Shown: piece by piece, positions 1-13,100 of the stretch
Layout of the letters: each line of letters starts with the position of its first letter
Position numbering within the stretch: position 1 is the stretch's first letter
Assembly (NCBI GenBank): GCA_036250225.1
Contig: JAPZLL010000005.1
Span: 682,001 to 746,000, forward strand
From: Cercophora sp. LCS_1
Lineage: Eukaryota > Ascomycota > Sordariomycetes > Sordariales > Lasiosphaeriaceae
DNA: 64,000 nucleotides
Direction: 5' to 3'
Made by a program: the position numbers and the translations under genes
Notes under the pieces: model-generated
Databases searched by the model: none
What the model was told of the DNA's origin: nothing
What the model saw: only the letters and a program-made list of their open reading frames with translations

Positions 1-1354
1 TGCCGACAGATGCAGCCGGTGCTCACCCCGAGGATTCCCGTCGGCCAATGCCTCGAGCAGGAAGCAGAGCATCTGGCCGTACCGGGCCGATATTGGCATG
101 TCGTGACTCGGCTCCTGCTCCGTCTTGGTGAACTCCACGTCGTCGTAGAACTTTTGCCTGGCTTGGTCGTGATGGTAGATGGACCTCTCCTGGAGCGCCT
201 CAATGGTCGTGCCTGGGTTGTTCCTCAGCACATTGAGGCCGTACGGCGTGTCGTAGTCAATGTGCTTGCTGGCGAGGGACAAGATGGAGTGCATGAGGCC
301 TTGGTGCTTGACGGCAATTGGGATCATCATGTCCTTGAAGGCGTTTTTGTGTTCTCCCTCGACCGTCAAGACGGTGCTGAGGTGCTCGTTGTAGTGCTTC
401 CAGAAGATCCGATCCTCAATCGTCTCCAGTCCGTGGAAGATGGGCTGAACGGCAATCAGGGGCAGGCTGTGGATTCGCATCCGTTCTGTGCCCGTTAGAG
501 CCTGGACCGTGAGATGTGCTTTGGTGGCCGCCTCACCTTCTTCAGCCCGCTCCTTTCCACTCTTCCAGATTTGCTTCTCTGGGTATCCCTCGCACACCAC
601 CGCGTTCTTCTCGCAGTTCATGCCTGCCAAGGGGTTAGTACGTTGTGCCGAGCTCGATGAAAGAAGTCAATGGCTTACAGCGTGGCTTGGCCTCGTCGCA
701 CTTCTTTTTGCGCTTCCGGCAGGTGAGGCATCCGGTCTTGGACCGGCCCTTGGTGATCTTGTTGTTGGCTGCAACATTGGGCGTCAGCGGATGCTTCCTC
801 GGTCTGCCGCGAGGCCGCTTCGTCCTGGACTGCTCAGATGCTGCAAGGTGGTTCGCTGCGGGGACTGGCGTCAGGCGAGCCTCCTTGAGGTCGTCCATGC
901 AGAAGTCATCATCATCCAGGGGCTCCAGTTTGGGTGCCATGAGAATATCGTCTTCGCCTTGCTCCCAGGCAATGTCACCTTGGCTGTTGTTTCTCGTGGC
1001 GGCGTCGGGGAGATGGGTGTACGTCACGGCCCAGGCTTCCGTGTGCGCTGACGGGTGTGGCATCCTCATCAGGCCGTCTGGAGGGGAGGCCGATGCCGAA
1101 GAGGTGCTGGCCGAGCTGTCGGCGCCTCCAGAGGCAGCGTCAACGCCATTGCTGATGGGAGACAGCTGGCCGGTATGGGCGAAGCTGACGGCCGACGACG
1201 GCATCAGCGAGATGGGCATCGAGCTTGACAGCGAGTTGATCCACGGCGACGACGGCGGCAGGACCAGAGGCTGGAGGTCATCTGAATCCATGCTGTGGCT
1301 GTCCGACCACGACAGGTCCTCGTCGTCCAGCGCGACAGGAAGATGGGAGTCCAT
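1..1354 (-). CDS. Zn(II)2Cys6 transcription factor with AT-hook (partial, 3' end outside window)
   Basis: This is a nuclear DNA-binding regulator. Exon 1 is 1354-679 and exon 2 starts at 623. The 55-nt intron (678-624, GTAAGC donor, CTAAC branch, CAG acceptor) splits the zinc cluster, and joining the exons gives a perfect CX2CX6CX6CX2CX6C cluster at about residues 209-236. A GRPRK AT-hook lies at about 180-187, after an acidic Ser/Pro-rich N-terminus. A second intron of 51 nt (536-486; GTGAGG donor, CTAAC branch, CACAG acceptor) is predicted although it is a multiple of three and stays open. Removing it gives RAEEERMRIHSLPL, which reads like the family. The rest (FHGLETIEDRIFWKHY, KHQGLMHSILSLASKH) is the start of a Fungal_trans_2-type region running off the left edge. 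The start is the first ATG of a long frame. The target genes cannot be told from sequence. Confidence 0.9.
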
Positions 1355-4300
1355 GGCTCGTCAATAACGACACCATACCAACGCGGTGACACAGGCGGAC
1401 GTGGACTGAAGAGGAGGGCCGCTCTTAAACTAGGAGGGAGGAGAGACCAGGGGTGGTGGGAAGGGGGGCAGGCCGGCGGGTGGAGATGAATGGCGACGAG
1501 GCCGAGCCTTCGGCACTGCTCAGCCTTGGTTGACGGCGCGTCGATCAGATATCTGGGGAACTGATCATAGGCCCCAAAAGGCATGCGACCGCGTTGGGAA
1601 GTAAGAGGAGCGGGCTAGCTCAACGAGGGAAGAGGGGGGTGTCAGTGAGGAGGAGGTTGACAGATGCTCGCTCGGCAGCAGCAGTCGGTGGGCGATCTCA
1701 GGCCAGATTCGCGAGTGTCTTCACGGACGAATAGGGCTTCCGCGCTCGTCGACTTTTCTCTGCGATGATTGACCAGGGGATAGCCAGTGATGGGCAGCGA
1801 TGATTGTGTCTTATTTGCTTCTGCTGTGCTGCGACGAATTGGGAACAAGTGGCGGGCTTGACCACGACGAGAGTAGATCTTGTTCTCGAACCCCACACAA
1901 CAACCCATGCCGGACTAACAATAGCGCATATAGACATACATACATGCTGCGTACAATCCAGCAGCAGCAAGAGGCAGGTAGGGAACAGCGTGTTGTAGCG
2001 TGCCGCAGGAAAGCAGAAGCGGACCATCATCTCAACCAACTCCACAGCTAGTGACCCATGGGTGCGTGTGTTTCGTCGAGGGAGGCAGGGGAGGACGGGG
2101 ACGGTGCTGCGTGGGCATGGGGGACCCAAAAAGTTCAGCGGTCACTTTTCTGTCCGTGACAGGAAAGCTTTTACACTTACGGGCCTAGCCTATCGCAAAG
2201 GTAGCGTCGAGACGGGATCTTGACCCATTTCTTTGGATGATTGGGGGGGGGGTCGTGCATCGTGTCTGTCTGTAGTGCACGAAGCGGTCCTCCCATGCTG
2301 TCTGTCCCCTTCCCTCTCGACCGCCGAGTCTTGGTCTCAGGCCATTCGGGTGGAGAGCTTGAGGGAGGAAGGAGCAACGCTCTGCTTCAATCCTCGCGCA
2401 CAAACTGGCAAGATAAAAGACACAAAAATTTCTCCTCTTCCATGCCCATTGCAGGAAGGCGCGAGCTTGCTGCGGGATGAATGACACACGAGCATCAAAA
2501 TGGGGGGAAGCAATCGATAGTGGGGCCCCAAGAATGACCAGCCCCGCAGTCCCGCTTGAACCCCCGTTGTCTCCACAGGTCTCTAGCGTGTGTCGCCATC
2601 GTGATCTGGTGCTGCGGGTGACCTCTGGGTACCTGGGACGGCTGCGCACAGTACACGGCAAAGTCCCTTCTTGCCGTAGCGATGTCTCTGCCATTGGCGA
2701 AATCCCCACGCCCTCACCAATCGCTGATTTCCTTTTCTTGGTGTTTCCAATACGGCCTGATTTTCTTTTTCCTCACAGGGGTGTTCCGTTGCAGGGCATT
2801 GACCAAGATCAACGCACGGAGCAGTAGCGCGCTCGCGACGCCCAAACCTGGAAAGCGCCGCCCGGGAGGAGCCTGGTTGTCTCTCCTTGTCGATTGACAA
2901 CCCTGACAGAAAGTGGGCAGACGTGCGGGATGGTGAAGATGGCTATCAACGCGCAAGACACGTCAAAAAAAGCCACCTTGGCCGCGAACTGTCGGGGGCG
3001 CCGCCGAAAGAAAAGTGCTGTTTCTGTTGCTGGAAGCTCTGCGCCGTCTGTCCCCGGCTCTCACCACTCGAGTGCCGACTGAAAATCTCCAGATCCTCCC
3101 AACCTGCGTTGCAGACGCACTTCGATGCAGACAGTGCGCCACACCACAGATAAGGTCGACGTCGGCACCCAGTCTGACCAGTGTGGTGATGTCGTTCCCG
3201 ACAGACCGTCCCAAATCGTCCTGCAACTGCAACGGACGGCTGAGCAGTGCCAAGCCGTTGCTGCATCACCCAACGGACCATGGGAGGATGATGATGGACG
3301 GCTTTCAAGGTCTAAGTTTTGATATCTGCCAGAACAATTTCCGAAACTCAACGTCTGGGCGGTGAAAGTCGGGTCCTAGCGCACGAGGCATACAGGCACC
3401 ATGATATCATTCATTGCTGTGACCAAGCGCAAACCCGCGCAAGAGGGACTCTTGGACCTTGGACATGGGCCAAGGCGACGGGCGGGACGGCAGCCATGAG
3501 AAGTGTCCCTCCAGAGCAGGGCAGCCAGGATTGAGCAAGACTGCAGGGTAGCTTTCCGTCGAGAGGAGTGCCGCGATGCGGCGCATTCAGGGGTGGGGAG
3601 GCTTCCATGTTGCTCGATGCCATGAGCGCGCGCAATCCTCCTCTCGCCAGGCTACCGTCTGCTGGTGTGGGAGCTGCGGTTGTGTGACCCTCCCGCCATT
3701 GTCGCTCGCCAGACGAACACTTTGCAGAGGGGAACCATTGCCGTGGCTGTTGGGCAGATACGCGTGCGGGGTGATTTTTGTTGGACCTCGTTGGTTCGGT
3801 TGTCCTTGGCCCCATTGCAACCCGATATCCGTCCAAGGAGCTCATGCGACGATCCGAGAGAGCGGTCTGGGAACGCGGGCACCCTCGGGAATATTTCGAG
3901 CCTCAACGTCAAAGCGCATTGCTTTCTTGTCTGTTCAGAGTGCGACTATCAGACCGTTTGCTGGTGTGCTCTCTTCCCTCAACCACCACAACATGCTGCC
4001 ATTTCGGGCTACCATCCAATATGGACACCGGCGATTCCCCAAGGATAAGAATCCAACGGCGCTCGTTGCTGCAGCCACAATTTCCCATCCCCTCAATCCC
4101 AAAAAAAACCCGCCATTCACTCGAACAGACATGAGGTAATCCTGGTGAGGCTATTCGCTAGCGTCAACAGGGAAGAGGCGAGGGGCCGGACTGCCGGAAC
4201 CCAAAGCTAGGCCAGCACTGAGCTTAAGCAAGTGCCAGAGGGAGGTCCGGGCATGCGTCCGATCTGGAGAGCGAAGGCGGGGAGATCGTTGGGCTGTCTT

Positions 4301-7300
4301 CGGCCGCGTCTGCGGTTGTGATTGGGATCTAGGAAAGCGCGACTTGGATCACCACCTGGTCTGTGGTCCACTGAAGCTCCCGTTCTTGCTTCAACGTCAG
4401 GTCTTACCTAAATCCTATGCTGGGGTATGCCTCCCGGAGGCTAAAAGGCATAGTTGTCGAGTAATGGGGACCAGATGACCCTTTCGCAAGGTTTCACAAC
4501 GTCGGCGCGTTTGCTGTGTTCCAAGCTACCAGTGACGTGCAAAATCTCCGCGCTCCTCTGCGATAACCGTTTTCGACTTGGTCATGGCAGTCTTCCCAGG
4601 CTGGGGCCCTTTGAGGCTCTCTCGTTTTGGATTGTGCCTTCACATGCTACCCAACCGCCCAGCCCCGCGGCCAACCACAGCAACTCGACTCCCAGCACAC
4701 ATGTAGCCAGCCAGGTTTCGATTCAGGCCCGGGTGGCAACAAAAGGCAACGAACAGAGTCGCATCTGTCATTTCGGACTTGCATCTGGCCTCGAAGCCCA
4801 ATGGAGTGCTAATCGTGAACAGACGGCCCCAGCGGCGACCGCGAGCGCCACTGAGATGTTTCGGGATGGCTTCGCGAAGCCGGCCATACAGGTGTCGACG
4901 TCTGGGTCGTTTATTAAACACCCGGCCCGGCTGCTCCCAATGACCTGTCAGCAGGCGCGTCGTATCAAAGACCGACAGCGTCAAGCTTGAACCAGGCCAA
5001 ATCTCGAAACATTGGCGGTCCCTCCCCCACGCTGCATGCCAGAGACGAGTCCACAGAAGGCAGATGGACACGCTATCTCTTGGTTGAATCCATGAATCAT
5101 TGACAGCCGAGAAACTCCAGCATGGTGTTTCTCCGCAATCTACCGCGAAGCATAGGCGCACAAATATCCCAATTCGTGAGCTTGCAGCTGCACCAAGAGT
5201 CTTGCGCCGACAAGTCGATCCCTCTCGCATCTACAATCTCCTCGGGAGGAGGCCAGGTCAGACGAGATACTTTGCGGAGTCTTTGGAGCGGATAGGCAAC
5301 GGCCATATTCTAAAGTCCCGACGGAGTCTTGGACAACACGACGAGCTCCAGTCACTTCCAGGCTGGGTTGTTGCGCAAGCTGCCGGTTGAGGAGCTACCC
5401 CACACACCCATCAAGAAACGCCAGACAGGCCCCGGACGGGTTCCGGAGCCCTGCGCTGGCCACCTCCAGGCCAGGTCGTCAATAATTAGATTTCGGATGC
5501 GACGCCATCACACCACCTCTGTCTGGCTTCAATTCTAAAACCCCTCGATCGAAAGCCATGTATAGGCGTGGGAACAGACGACCGAAGGCCTCCGGGCCCG
5601 GGAAAGGGACAGTGAGGGGTGAATAATTCCCGAGGCCGGCTTGCCCGATTAGGAACCCCTCTTCTCCAACTGACGACGCCTTTCGCTTGCAGCTCCTTAA
5701 CCTGCCCCAGAACTCCAACTCCGGTCTTGGCCGGGATATCCCACCACTGCAGCTCCCGCTTGTAACCTATTACCTTGCCTTGCTTCCTCCGTGTTGTACG
5801 GCACAAGCCCTTGTTGGGACAGCCATTGAAGATTCCCACGGCCTTCTCTCTCGCCTGACCTTTCGAAGGGTTCCTTCACCTCAACATGGAGGCGTCCAGC
5901 ATTTCCAGAACTCTTTGTGCTACCCCGGGCTCAGCCCAATCAAGAGGACATCCGAGACGCCAACTTACGGTGACGGTCTTGGCGCGGCTAATCGGTTGCG
6001 ACGAGGATTTCCAGAGGTCGGCTACTGTTATTCTTACTGGCCCGGATTTTCTGCTACGTAAAGATTCAGGTGACGGTTTGGGGGCTAAACCGAGAACGCG
6101 GTGAAGGAGCTGCATCACACCGAGCCAGCGGGCCGTGATAGAGATTCACCGCCAATCCGGGTGCTCGAAGCGCCCAAAGATCACGATCTTGGGTTCCTAC
6201 TGCGGGCCCTCGCATCTGGTCAACCATTCATATCACCTCCGCATTACAGGCTTTGTGTGTCCATCTTAAGTCGGGAATACGTGTGAGGTGACGACGAGGC
6301 TGAGAGTTGGAGATGTGCCGCGCACAGCCTGTTTTGAACTTTCGTAACTGAAGTTTGAGCTCGGATTTGGCCTAGCAATCCCGATGTCTTGACCACCCCC
6401 GCGGCTGGACTGATCGTCAGCCGCGTTGGGCCTGTGAGCGGAACGGCAGTGCTCAGACCACGCTGAGCCAACACACGGACAACCAGAGTTACACGGGTGG
6501 AGAATGGCATTATCGCATTCCTTGATGCTCTTCCCATGGCGTTGGAACAAACAAACATGGGATAGCGACGACCTATATCGCGGAAGCCCCCGGCGCCTCT
6601 GCGCTTTCTCCCAGCCTCCGGGAGTCGACGCCGAGGCTGGGCCCGACAGCTCGGGTAGAGCTTTGATGCTCACGGGGACTATTGAAACTTTCGCCGATTC
6701 TCCTCCGCGCTCATCTTGCTCGTTTGCATTCCCCGCCTTCTCACTAACGCGAGAGAAACTTGGCACCTTGGGTGGAGGGCTCCCCTCAACTTCCACCAGT
6801 CAACTGAAGGTGCCATACTCCCACAACCGAGCCAAAAGCAACAACTTGCAACAGTTGGCCACAAGTTGAGCCTCCTCGCAAACAAACAGTCCGACCACCT
6901 CTTGAGGACTGGGTGCACATGACCTAGATCAACTTGGGGCCAGGTCTGGAGTTTGCACGTCTCAAGCCGCATCAGAGTCTCGTCAAACGCCATGGACGGT
7001 GTTTTCCGCAAACTCCTGTCTCGTTGCGCAACAGTGGCTGGAGGCTGGAGGCCGGCATGAGAAGAGGTGCTTTCTGCCGATACTATTGGCACTGTTGGAT
7101 GCACAAGATGCGGTCGTTGCCCGTCTTGTCTCAGCCCCGTGAGCCGATCTGCTTTCGGGGCTTCGTCGACGGATCTCTGTTGCCCACTCAATTCCCCTTC
7201 CAGCAGCAATGACGAGATTTTCGTTTGGCTGAGACATACATGCACTGGCATAGAACGTCTTCCGTCCACAAGCACTGGCAGTTGCGCCCAAGGAGACGAC

Positions 7301-8618
7301 GGTCCTTTCTTGCGCACACAGTGGCTGTCAGCTATCCGATGAGCTCCCCAGAGTTTGCTTCGCGCTCGCCATCCGCCACGCCAGTTGAACCCTTCTGGGG
7401 CCTATCAGCGAGGCCGGTGGCCGCAGCGCAACACCCTTTCTGTCGACCGACTGCGTCCCAACCCCTCTTGACTTCTGCGTGATTTCTTTTCACGGAGCAT
7501 GTTGAGCCTTAGACATATCACTTTTCGGACGGCCCCTTTCTAATGCATTACATTCTAGTGCATTGCGTTCCGGTCTCAGGACCTCTCGCGCCGGCGTCTG
7601 TCTGCGCCGTCTCTTCCCCGCTTCCGTGCAGTGGCCGGTCCTCGCCGGTCCAGTCTCGCGAGTTGGCGGGATACTCTTCCGGGAATTGTCTCAGTCTCAG
7701 CCTAGAGAGGTAGGGACAACATGTTTGGCGTTTCTTTGTTTTCACGCCCACTCTCCCTGTGCTGTCCTGTCCCACGAGAACCAAAAGTGCCATCCGTGCC
7801 TGTTAGCAAGAAGAGCATGCCTGTCTCAGATTTTGTCTCTCTATCCTCTAACCTACGGATGGACCCTAAAAACGATTCGTACGAACAAGTGTGGTTGTCA
7901 GAGTCAGGCGTGTCATCCCTGGGGGCCTCATTGGGTAGCACAAGGTGAAGGCTGCCTTTGCCAAAGGGTTGTCTTCTCTACCAATCTAACTGGCAAGTGC
8001 CTTGTCTCAAATTCACATGGGTTGTCTCTCGGTGACGGTCATGATGCGGGCACAGACAACCACACTGCGTCTTGAAGCACTTTCAACCCAACCCAACCGG
8101 GTCTTAAGGCAGGCGAGAGAGAACTTGACCCCTCCCATCTCGTGCATCTGACATGTTTCCCCGGGCTGCCGTGGAGGTTGCACCAGAAAGCAATGCCGAA
8201 AAAGTGCACTTTCCCCATCTCCATGTCTGCCCAGCCTACTCTCACCGCCCATCATCATACCGCCGCCATCATCCCTCATGACTGATCCTTTTGACTCGCA
8301 TTGATAAGGTAGGGCTGATCATTTTCCGGGCGGCAAGTCAGGGAAATCTTGGGCCAAGCCTCAAGAACAGAGGCAAAGCAGAAGAGTAGTGGTACAGTGC
8401 ACAGGAAGAGGGATTGTTTCAGCAACAAACCAGCCTTGTGCGGTGTGACGACAGGCAGACAGCGTATGAGATGGTGGGCAGCTACGTGCAGCTCAGTGTT
8501 TTTTTTTTCCCTCTCCCACCCTCTCTTCTTCTTCTCTCGCTCTTTTCTCTTTGTCACTGTCACAGTTACAGTCACCCCTCAGTTCCCTTCTCTCCCAACC
8601 CTGCCCGCCACAAGGTAG

Positions 8619-8641
8619 TGGTGGTGGTGGTGGTGGTGGTG
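8619..8641. repeat. (GGT)n microsatellite
   Basis: Seven to eight tandem TGG/GGT triplets lie in the gene-free region, shortly after a CT-rich tract and a short GTCACTGTCACAGTTACAGT-type repeat. Confidence 0.9.
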
Positions 8642-9643
8642 CGCCCTGAATGATGACATGGATTCCTTCGATACGAACCTGCCTTGCCCTGCCCTGGTCT
8701 GGCCCGGCCTCGCCTGGCCCTGGTGTTGTGTTTGTCCAACGGTCTGGGCTGGGCTGGGCTGGACAATCAACGGTCTGTATTTTTTTTCTTTGTCGGTTTG
8801 GAGGGTTGCAACCCGCAGGTCTGGCGGATTTTTTTGGTCCTTCCTTTTGCTCGGCTTGAGAGTTAGTTTTTTTTGTCCCCGTCAAATACATGCCTGCATA
8901 CAACACAGAGGTACGCGGTAGTCATCACATCAACGGGGCACTGCCACTGTCACTACCGCTGTTGCGCGGCTGTTCAGAAACCCCCCCCCCATCCTGTCCT
9001 GGATCCCCATTCTAGATCTTGAGTTTTGCTTTTGGGGCGGTGGTTGATAAGGCACTTGCATCTGTTTCTGCGTAGGTAAGGCGGGCGTGATACACAATTT
9101 TTCTTTTCTTTTCTGTTTCTGGCGCGGGCCGGCAATCAGGTCTACTTCCGCGGTTGCGACGGTGGTATTTGGTGGAGATGGCCATGTGTGTGTTTGGTGT
9201 GATTTTCAGGGGTAGAAATGAGATTTGCTTGCTTACACGCGTCATGTAGTGATGGGGAAGATGATAATAAAAGTGTTTGATGCTTCTTTTGCCTTGTGTG
9301 TGTGCGTGTGCGTGCGGCGGTAAGGGGATAGATAGAAAAAGAGGGTGTCATTGTGGCGGTAAGGAAGGGGCTTCCGGGGAGCACAGTCCGGAGGTTTTGG
9401 TGGTGAGGTGCTACAATACGATACGTAGGGTTCCTTCACATGTTTCTTGTAGGTCGTCAGTTGAGTCGGTCTGGCCTTGCTCTCACCTCCATGGGTCGTT
9501 TGGGTATCCATGGTGGACCGCGACTGACGCGCGTTGCCTTGCCTTGTTTAGCTTTGCACCGCGCTTACCTACTTACCTACGCCGTGGCCTGGCAGTTTAG
9601 AGAAGAAATATGCATGTTCCTGGCCCCAGAATTGGGGGCCGCC

Positions 9644-9659
9644 GGGGGGGGGGGGGGGG
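9644..9659. repeat. G16 homopolymer
   Basis: A run of 16 G residues sits about 110 bp upstream of the tRNA-Gly gene. It could form G-rich secondary structure, and its length may be unreliable because of sequencing slippage. Confidence 0.8.
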
Positions 9660-9771
9660 TTTGGGTGGATTGGCTTTTGGTTGCCGTCGGCCCGAGGTGG
9701 GTAGGTCCCTTTACAAGGTTTGGTGTGGTTCTTACGGAGATTTAGAGTGGATTGGGAGAATATATAACGTC

Positions 9772-9842
9772 GCGTCAGTGGTTTAGTGGTAAAATCCATC
9801 GTTGCCATCGATGGGCCCCGCGTTCGATTCGCGGCTGACGCA
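9772..9842 (+). tRNA. tRNA-Gly (anticodon GCC)
   Basis: The 71-nt cloverleaf is complete. The 7-bp acceptor stem GCGTCAG pairs with CTGACGC and discriminator A follows. The D-arm contains the TGGTTTAGTGG A-box. The anticodon stem CATCG/CGATG encloses loop TTGCCAT, giving anticodon GCC. The T-arm carries CGTTCGATTCG (B-box). No intron is present. It decodes GGC/GGU glycine codons. Confidence 0.97.
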
Positions 9843-9857
9843 TTGGCATGACTTTCA

Positions 9858-9862
9858 TTTTT
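9858..9862 (+). terminator. RNA polymerase III T-run terminator of tRNA-Gly
   Basis: TTTTT begins 16 nt after the tRNA 3' end, as expected for Pol III termination. The remaining stretch to 10149 shows nothing else recognisable. Confidence 0.8.
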
Positions 9863-10149
9863 ACTGGCTTCAGCTGTTGTGAAGGGATTCGGACATCATC
9901 ACCTCTGCTTAGACTATGTGGTTCTAGTTTTTTTTCCCCCCTTCAAAAAACAACTCATTCATAAAGTTACTTGTCGTAAGCCTACAAAGTGGTATTCCGA
10001 AGCCATCTAAGATATGTTTGCTCAAGTTGCGATGGAAGTCTCGCGTGAGTGCGAGGTTCCTTCACTGCAAAGATCCTCCCCAGCTTCATCTACCGAGATA
10101 CCCGCTGGCGCCCCCTTTGACCCCTATTACTGACCCAAAACATTGCCTT

Positions 10150-13100
10150 CTAAGCTTGAGGTGATCGGCCCCTAAGCCCTCTTCCCACCCTGGCCTGCAG
10201 CTGACCACTCCGCGGGATATCCTCCATGTCGTCATCCATATTGCTACTGAGGACGCTCCTCGCATCCAAGGGCTGCGACGCCACAACCTCCCCAGCATCG
10301 TCCCCCTTGTTGATCGCCTTCCACCCGATCGCTGCCCGTGTTTCCTCCTCTACGGGTGCCAGCCTCCTCTTCTTGGTTGGGCTGGCGCCAGCCCCGTTGG
10401 CAAGGGGCGTCGCCTGAACCGAGTAAACATCGCCGTCCCTCTTCTTGTGCTTCCTGCGAGGGGTCTGCTCGACCTCTGGCTCGGGCTCCTCCACTGCGGC
10501 TGACTTTCTCTTCTTGGGGCTAGCGCTATTTGTGCCATTGACAGCCGGGGATGCTTCGACGGGGCGATGCTTCCTCCTGCGCGGAGTCTGGACGTCTTGC
10601 TCGTCTGTGGCCTGCTCTTGGCTGGCGCTCTCTTCTGCCGGCTTTGTCTTTCTCTTCTTTGGGGGACTGGAGCCGTCCAGGTTTGTGTCTTGAGCCTGCA
10701 TTTTACCCTTCTTCCTGGAGGGTGTTTCGGGGGCGTCTTCCATGACAGCGTCTTCTTGATCGCCGCCTGCATTGTCTTCGGCCGGCTCTTCATCAGCCCC
10801 TTCAGTTTCCACTGCCACCTTCTTCTTCCCCTTGGCGCTTCGCTTGTTCCTTGACGAGTAAGTTTTCTTGCTCGACTTTGAGTGCGAGCTAGCTGGGAAT
10901 GCGGGTGTCGCAAACGAGGTCTCAGCATCATCTTGATCGGCACCAAGCTCGACGCTGGGCTCTCGTTCCTGCTGTTCATCAAGCGCCATTCTGTCCTCCT
11001 CAGCACGCGGCTCCGGGGAAGCTGTGGGCTCCCGAGGCGGGGCATTGACATCCACTTCCTCCGGGGCGCTGTCCTCAACCTCTTCAGCCTCCTCCTCGTC
11101 TTCCGAATTGATGCGGGAGGCCGACAGAGGCATGGATCGTCTCTTCTTGGCAGCAGCAAAAACTCTATCCACCCTTTCCAAAGCCGGTAGGGACAGTCTG
11201 CTCGATGACTGGCCGAGACCCTTACGGAAAACGCTGCTAGGGCGAGGTGTTCTGTAGGTATGGTTGCTCGCCCGTTTGGGTGCTTGCGAGCCAGGGAAGC
11301 TCAGAACGCTTGTGCTAGGGATGCTCTTCACAGGGGATGATCTCTGCGAAGGCGCTGCGGTTGAGGCATGGTCCGTCTCTGCGGCCTCATCGAAGCCGCC
11401 TTCGTTCTCGTACATTTCGCACAAGGATGTTGCAATGTCAGCCGTTGACCTCCCGTCCTCGTTGGGGACCGCGTCACGCAGACGAGCCCAGGTAACCATG
11501 AGTGCCTTTCGCTGGTACTGGTTGTTGAACGTGTCCTTCACAATCGCCCTCCACGGAATCTCCGAGTCTGCAGTGACGCTAGAATCCTTGATCGTCAGCA
11601 CGAGCGTGTACTTGTCCTCCACGCTGATCTTTCTAAGATCCTTTCGGGTATCTCGTAGCCGAGTTGACGAGCTGGAAGGGAGCACGGCTGACACTTTATT
11701 CGGGATGATGTTGTTTTCGCCGAGTTGTTTCCATTTCGACATGCACTGCAGGCGGGTTCGCGTGCGGCCCATGGCGTCGCTGATAAGCTGCCAGTTGATC
11801 AGGCCCTCGAGTTCCTCGCCGGTCTTCTGACTTTGGCCCTGAGCATTGCGCAGTTTATTGGTGGCCTCCTGAACCGCATCGTACAAGCGCTCTTCCTCTT
11901 CCTTGGACCAGTAATCGAAACTGGCCGTGTTGCGGCAGATTAGATAGTTTCTGTATCGGTCGCGAATATCGTCGGGGTGGCGGTTGATGAGACCCCCGAT
12001 CAATGTCCACTTCTTGCCATGAGCTTTGATCATTTCATCGAGCTCGTCGTCCTGCTCCTCCGTCCAAGTCCCGCGCGATACAAAGTCATGGAACTGATGC
12101 CGGCACCACTTGATCAGCTTTGTTCGTGGACGAGTAGGACATCTCTCGGATACAGAAGTCCACAGTTCGTTCAACGCCTCGTCTGATTTTTTAACACCAC
12201 GTGTTTGAACGAGCTGGGCGATTTGCTTGTCGGTCAAATCATGGAAGTCTCGGTACGCCTCCACCGCACCCCTGACTGCTCGCTCCTCGGCCGCCGTGAG
12301 GGCGCCAACTCGGTATCCCTTATCGTCTGTTGCAGGGGCGCCACCTTCATCATCAGGCTTGGCCTGGGAGCTAGACTTCCGGGGTTTCTTGGTCTGGGAC
12401 TTCTCGCGTGGCTTCTTTTCACGAGGCTTCTTTGAGCTCGAGGCCTTTGCTGTCTTGGGCTCCTCATCTGACACGGTTTCTCCTTCGCCGGCTTCTTGTG
12501 AGGGGCGATCGAAGTACGAGGTCTTGGGCTTTCTCTGTACGCTCCCGTTCTGTGAGCCTGGCGTTTTTCCTCCTTTAGATTTCTTCCGGGCCTTTGTGGG
12601 AGTCGCGTTAGGAGCGTCGACAACACTTTCATCCAACTGCTCGTCCTCAACAAAATCGCGATGCATGCTGGGCTGTTGCTGTGACTCGTCGAACTCGGGA
12701 TGACGCATCTCGACATTTCTCGACGTGTTCTCCTCAACATTGCCATCTACGAAGGGGTCTTCTAGTTCGCCTGCCTGTCTGGCACCGTTGATTGGGAACG
12801 TATTGTCATACCGAAGCCCGTCTTGAGGCTCGTTGGGTTCCCCGTCCTCCTCCTCAACAGCACGTGCTGAAATTGGAGCCTCGGCGTCCTCTTCATCCAC
12901 ATCAATCGAGGGCTCTCTCCGAGCGAATCGCCTGCCTTCGACGTCGCTTCCAACCGACTCAATGTCATCTTCGAGAGGCTGCGGAACACCGTTCGCACTC
13001 AATTGTCCCCCGTTCGCATAGACTGGACTGCGGGAACCGGAGCTCTTGGCTCTCCCCGTTTCCAAGCCCTCGTCGTCCTCGACTTCGTCCTCTGCGACTT

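Larger units (their letters stand above)
1355..9771. other. about 8.4 kb gene-free region upstream of the Zn2Cys6 gene
   Basis: No open frame here shows a recognisable domain, conserved motif or convincing splice-joined exons. Frames up to about 210 codons occur on both strands but read as random, Arg/Ser/Cys-rich translations. The stretch is not obviously AT-rich or RIP-mutated and shows no LTR or transposase signature. It contains promoter-like CT-rich tracts (for example 8508-8560), a GGT microsatellite and a G16 run. I infer an extended promoter or long 5' leader of the divergent regulator gene, possibly with non-coding transcription; this is not shown by sequence. Confidence 0.6.

Noticed and set aside
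2185..8075. Open frames of 120-212 codons on both strands in the gene desert (for example 3576-4139, 6679-7317, 7563-8075)
   Set aside because: They have no domain, no consistent splice joins and random-looking composition, and their lengths are expected by chance in GC-rich DNA.
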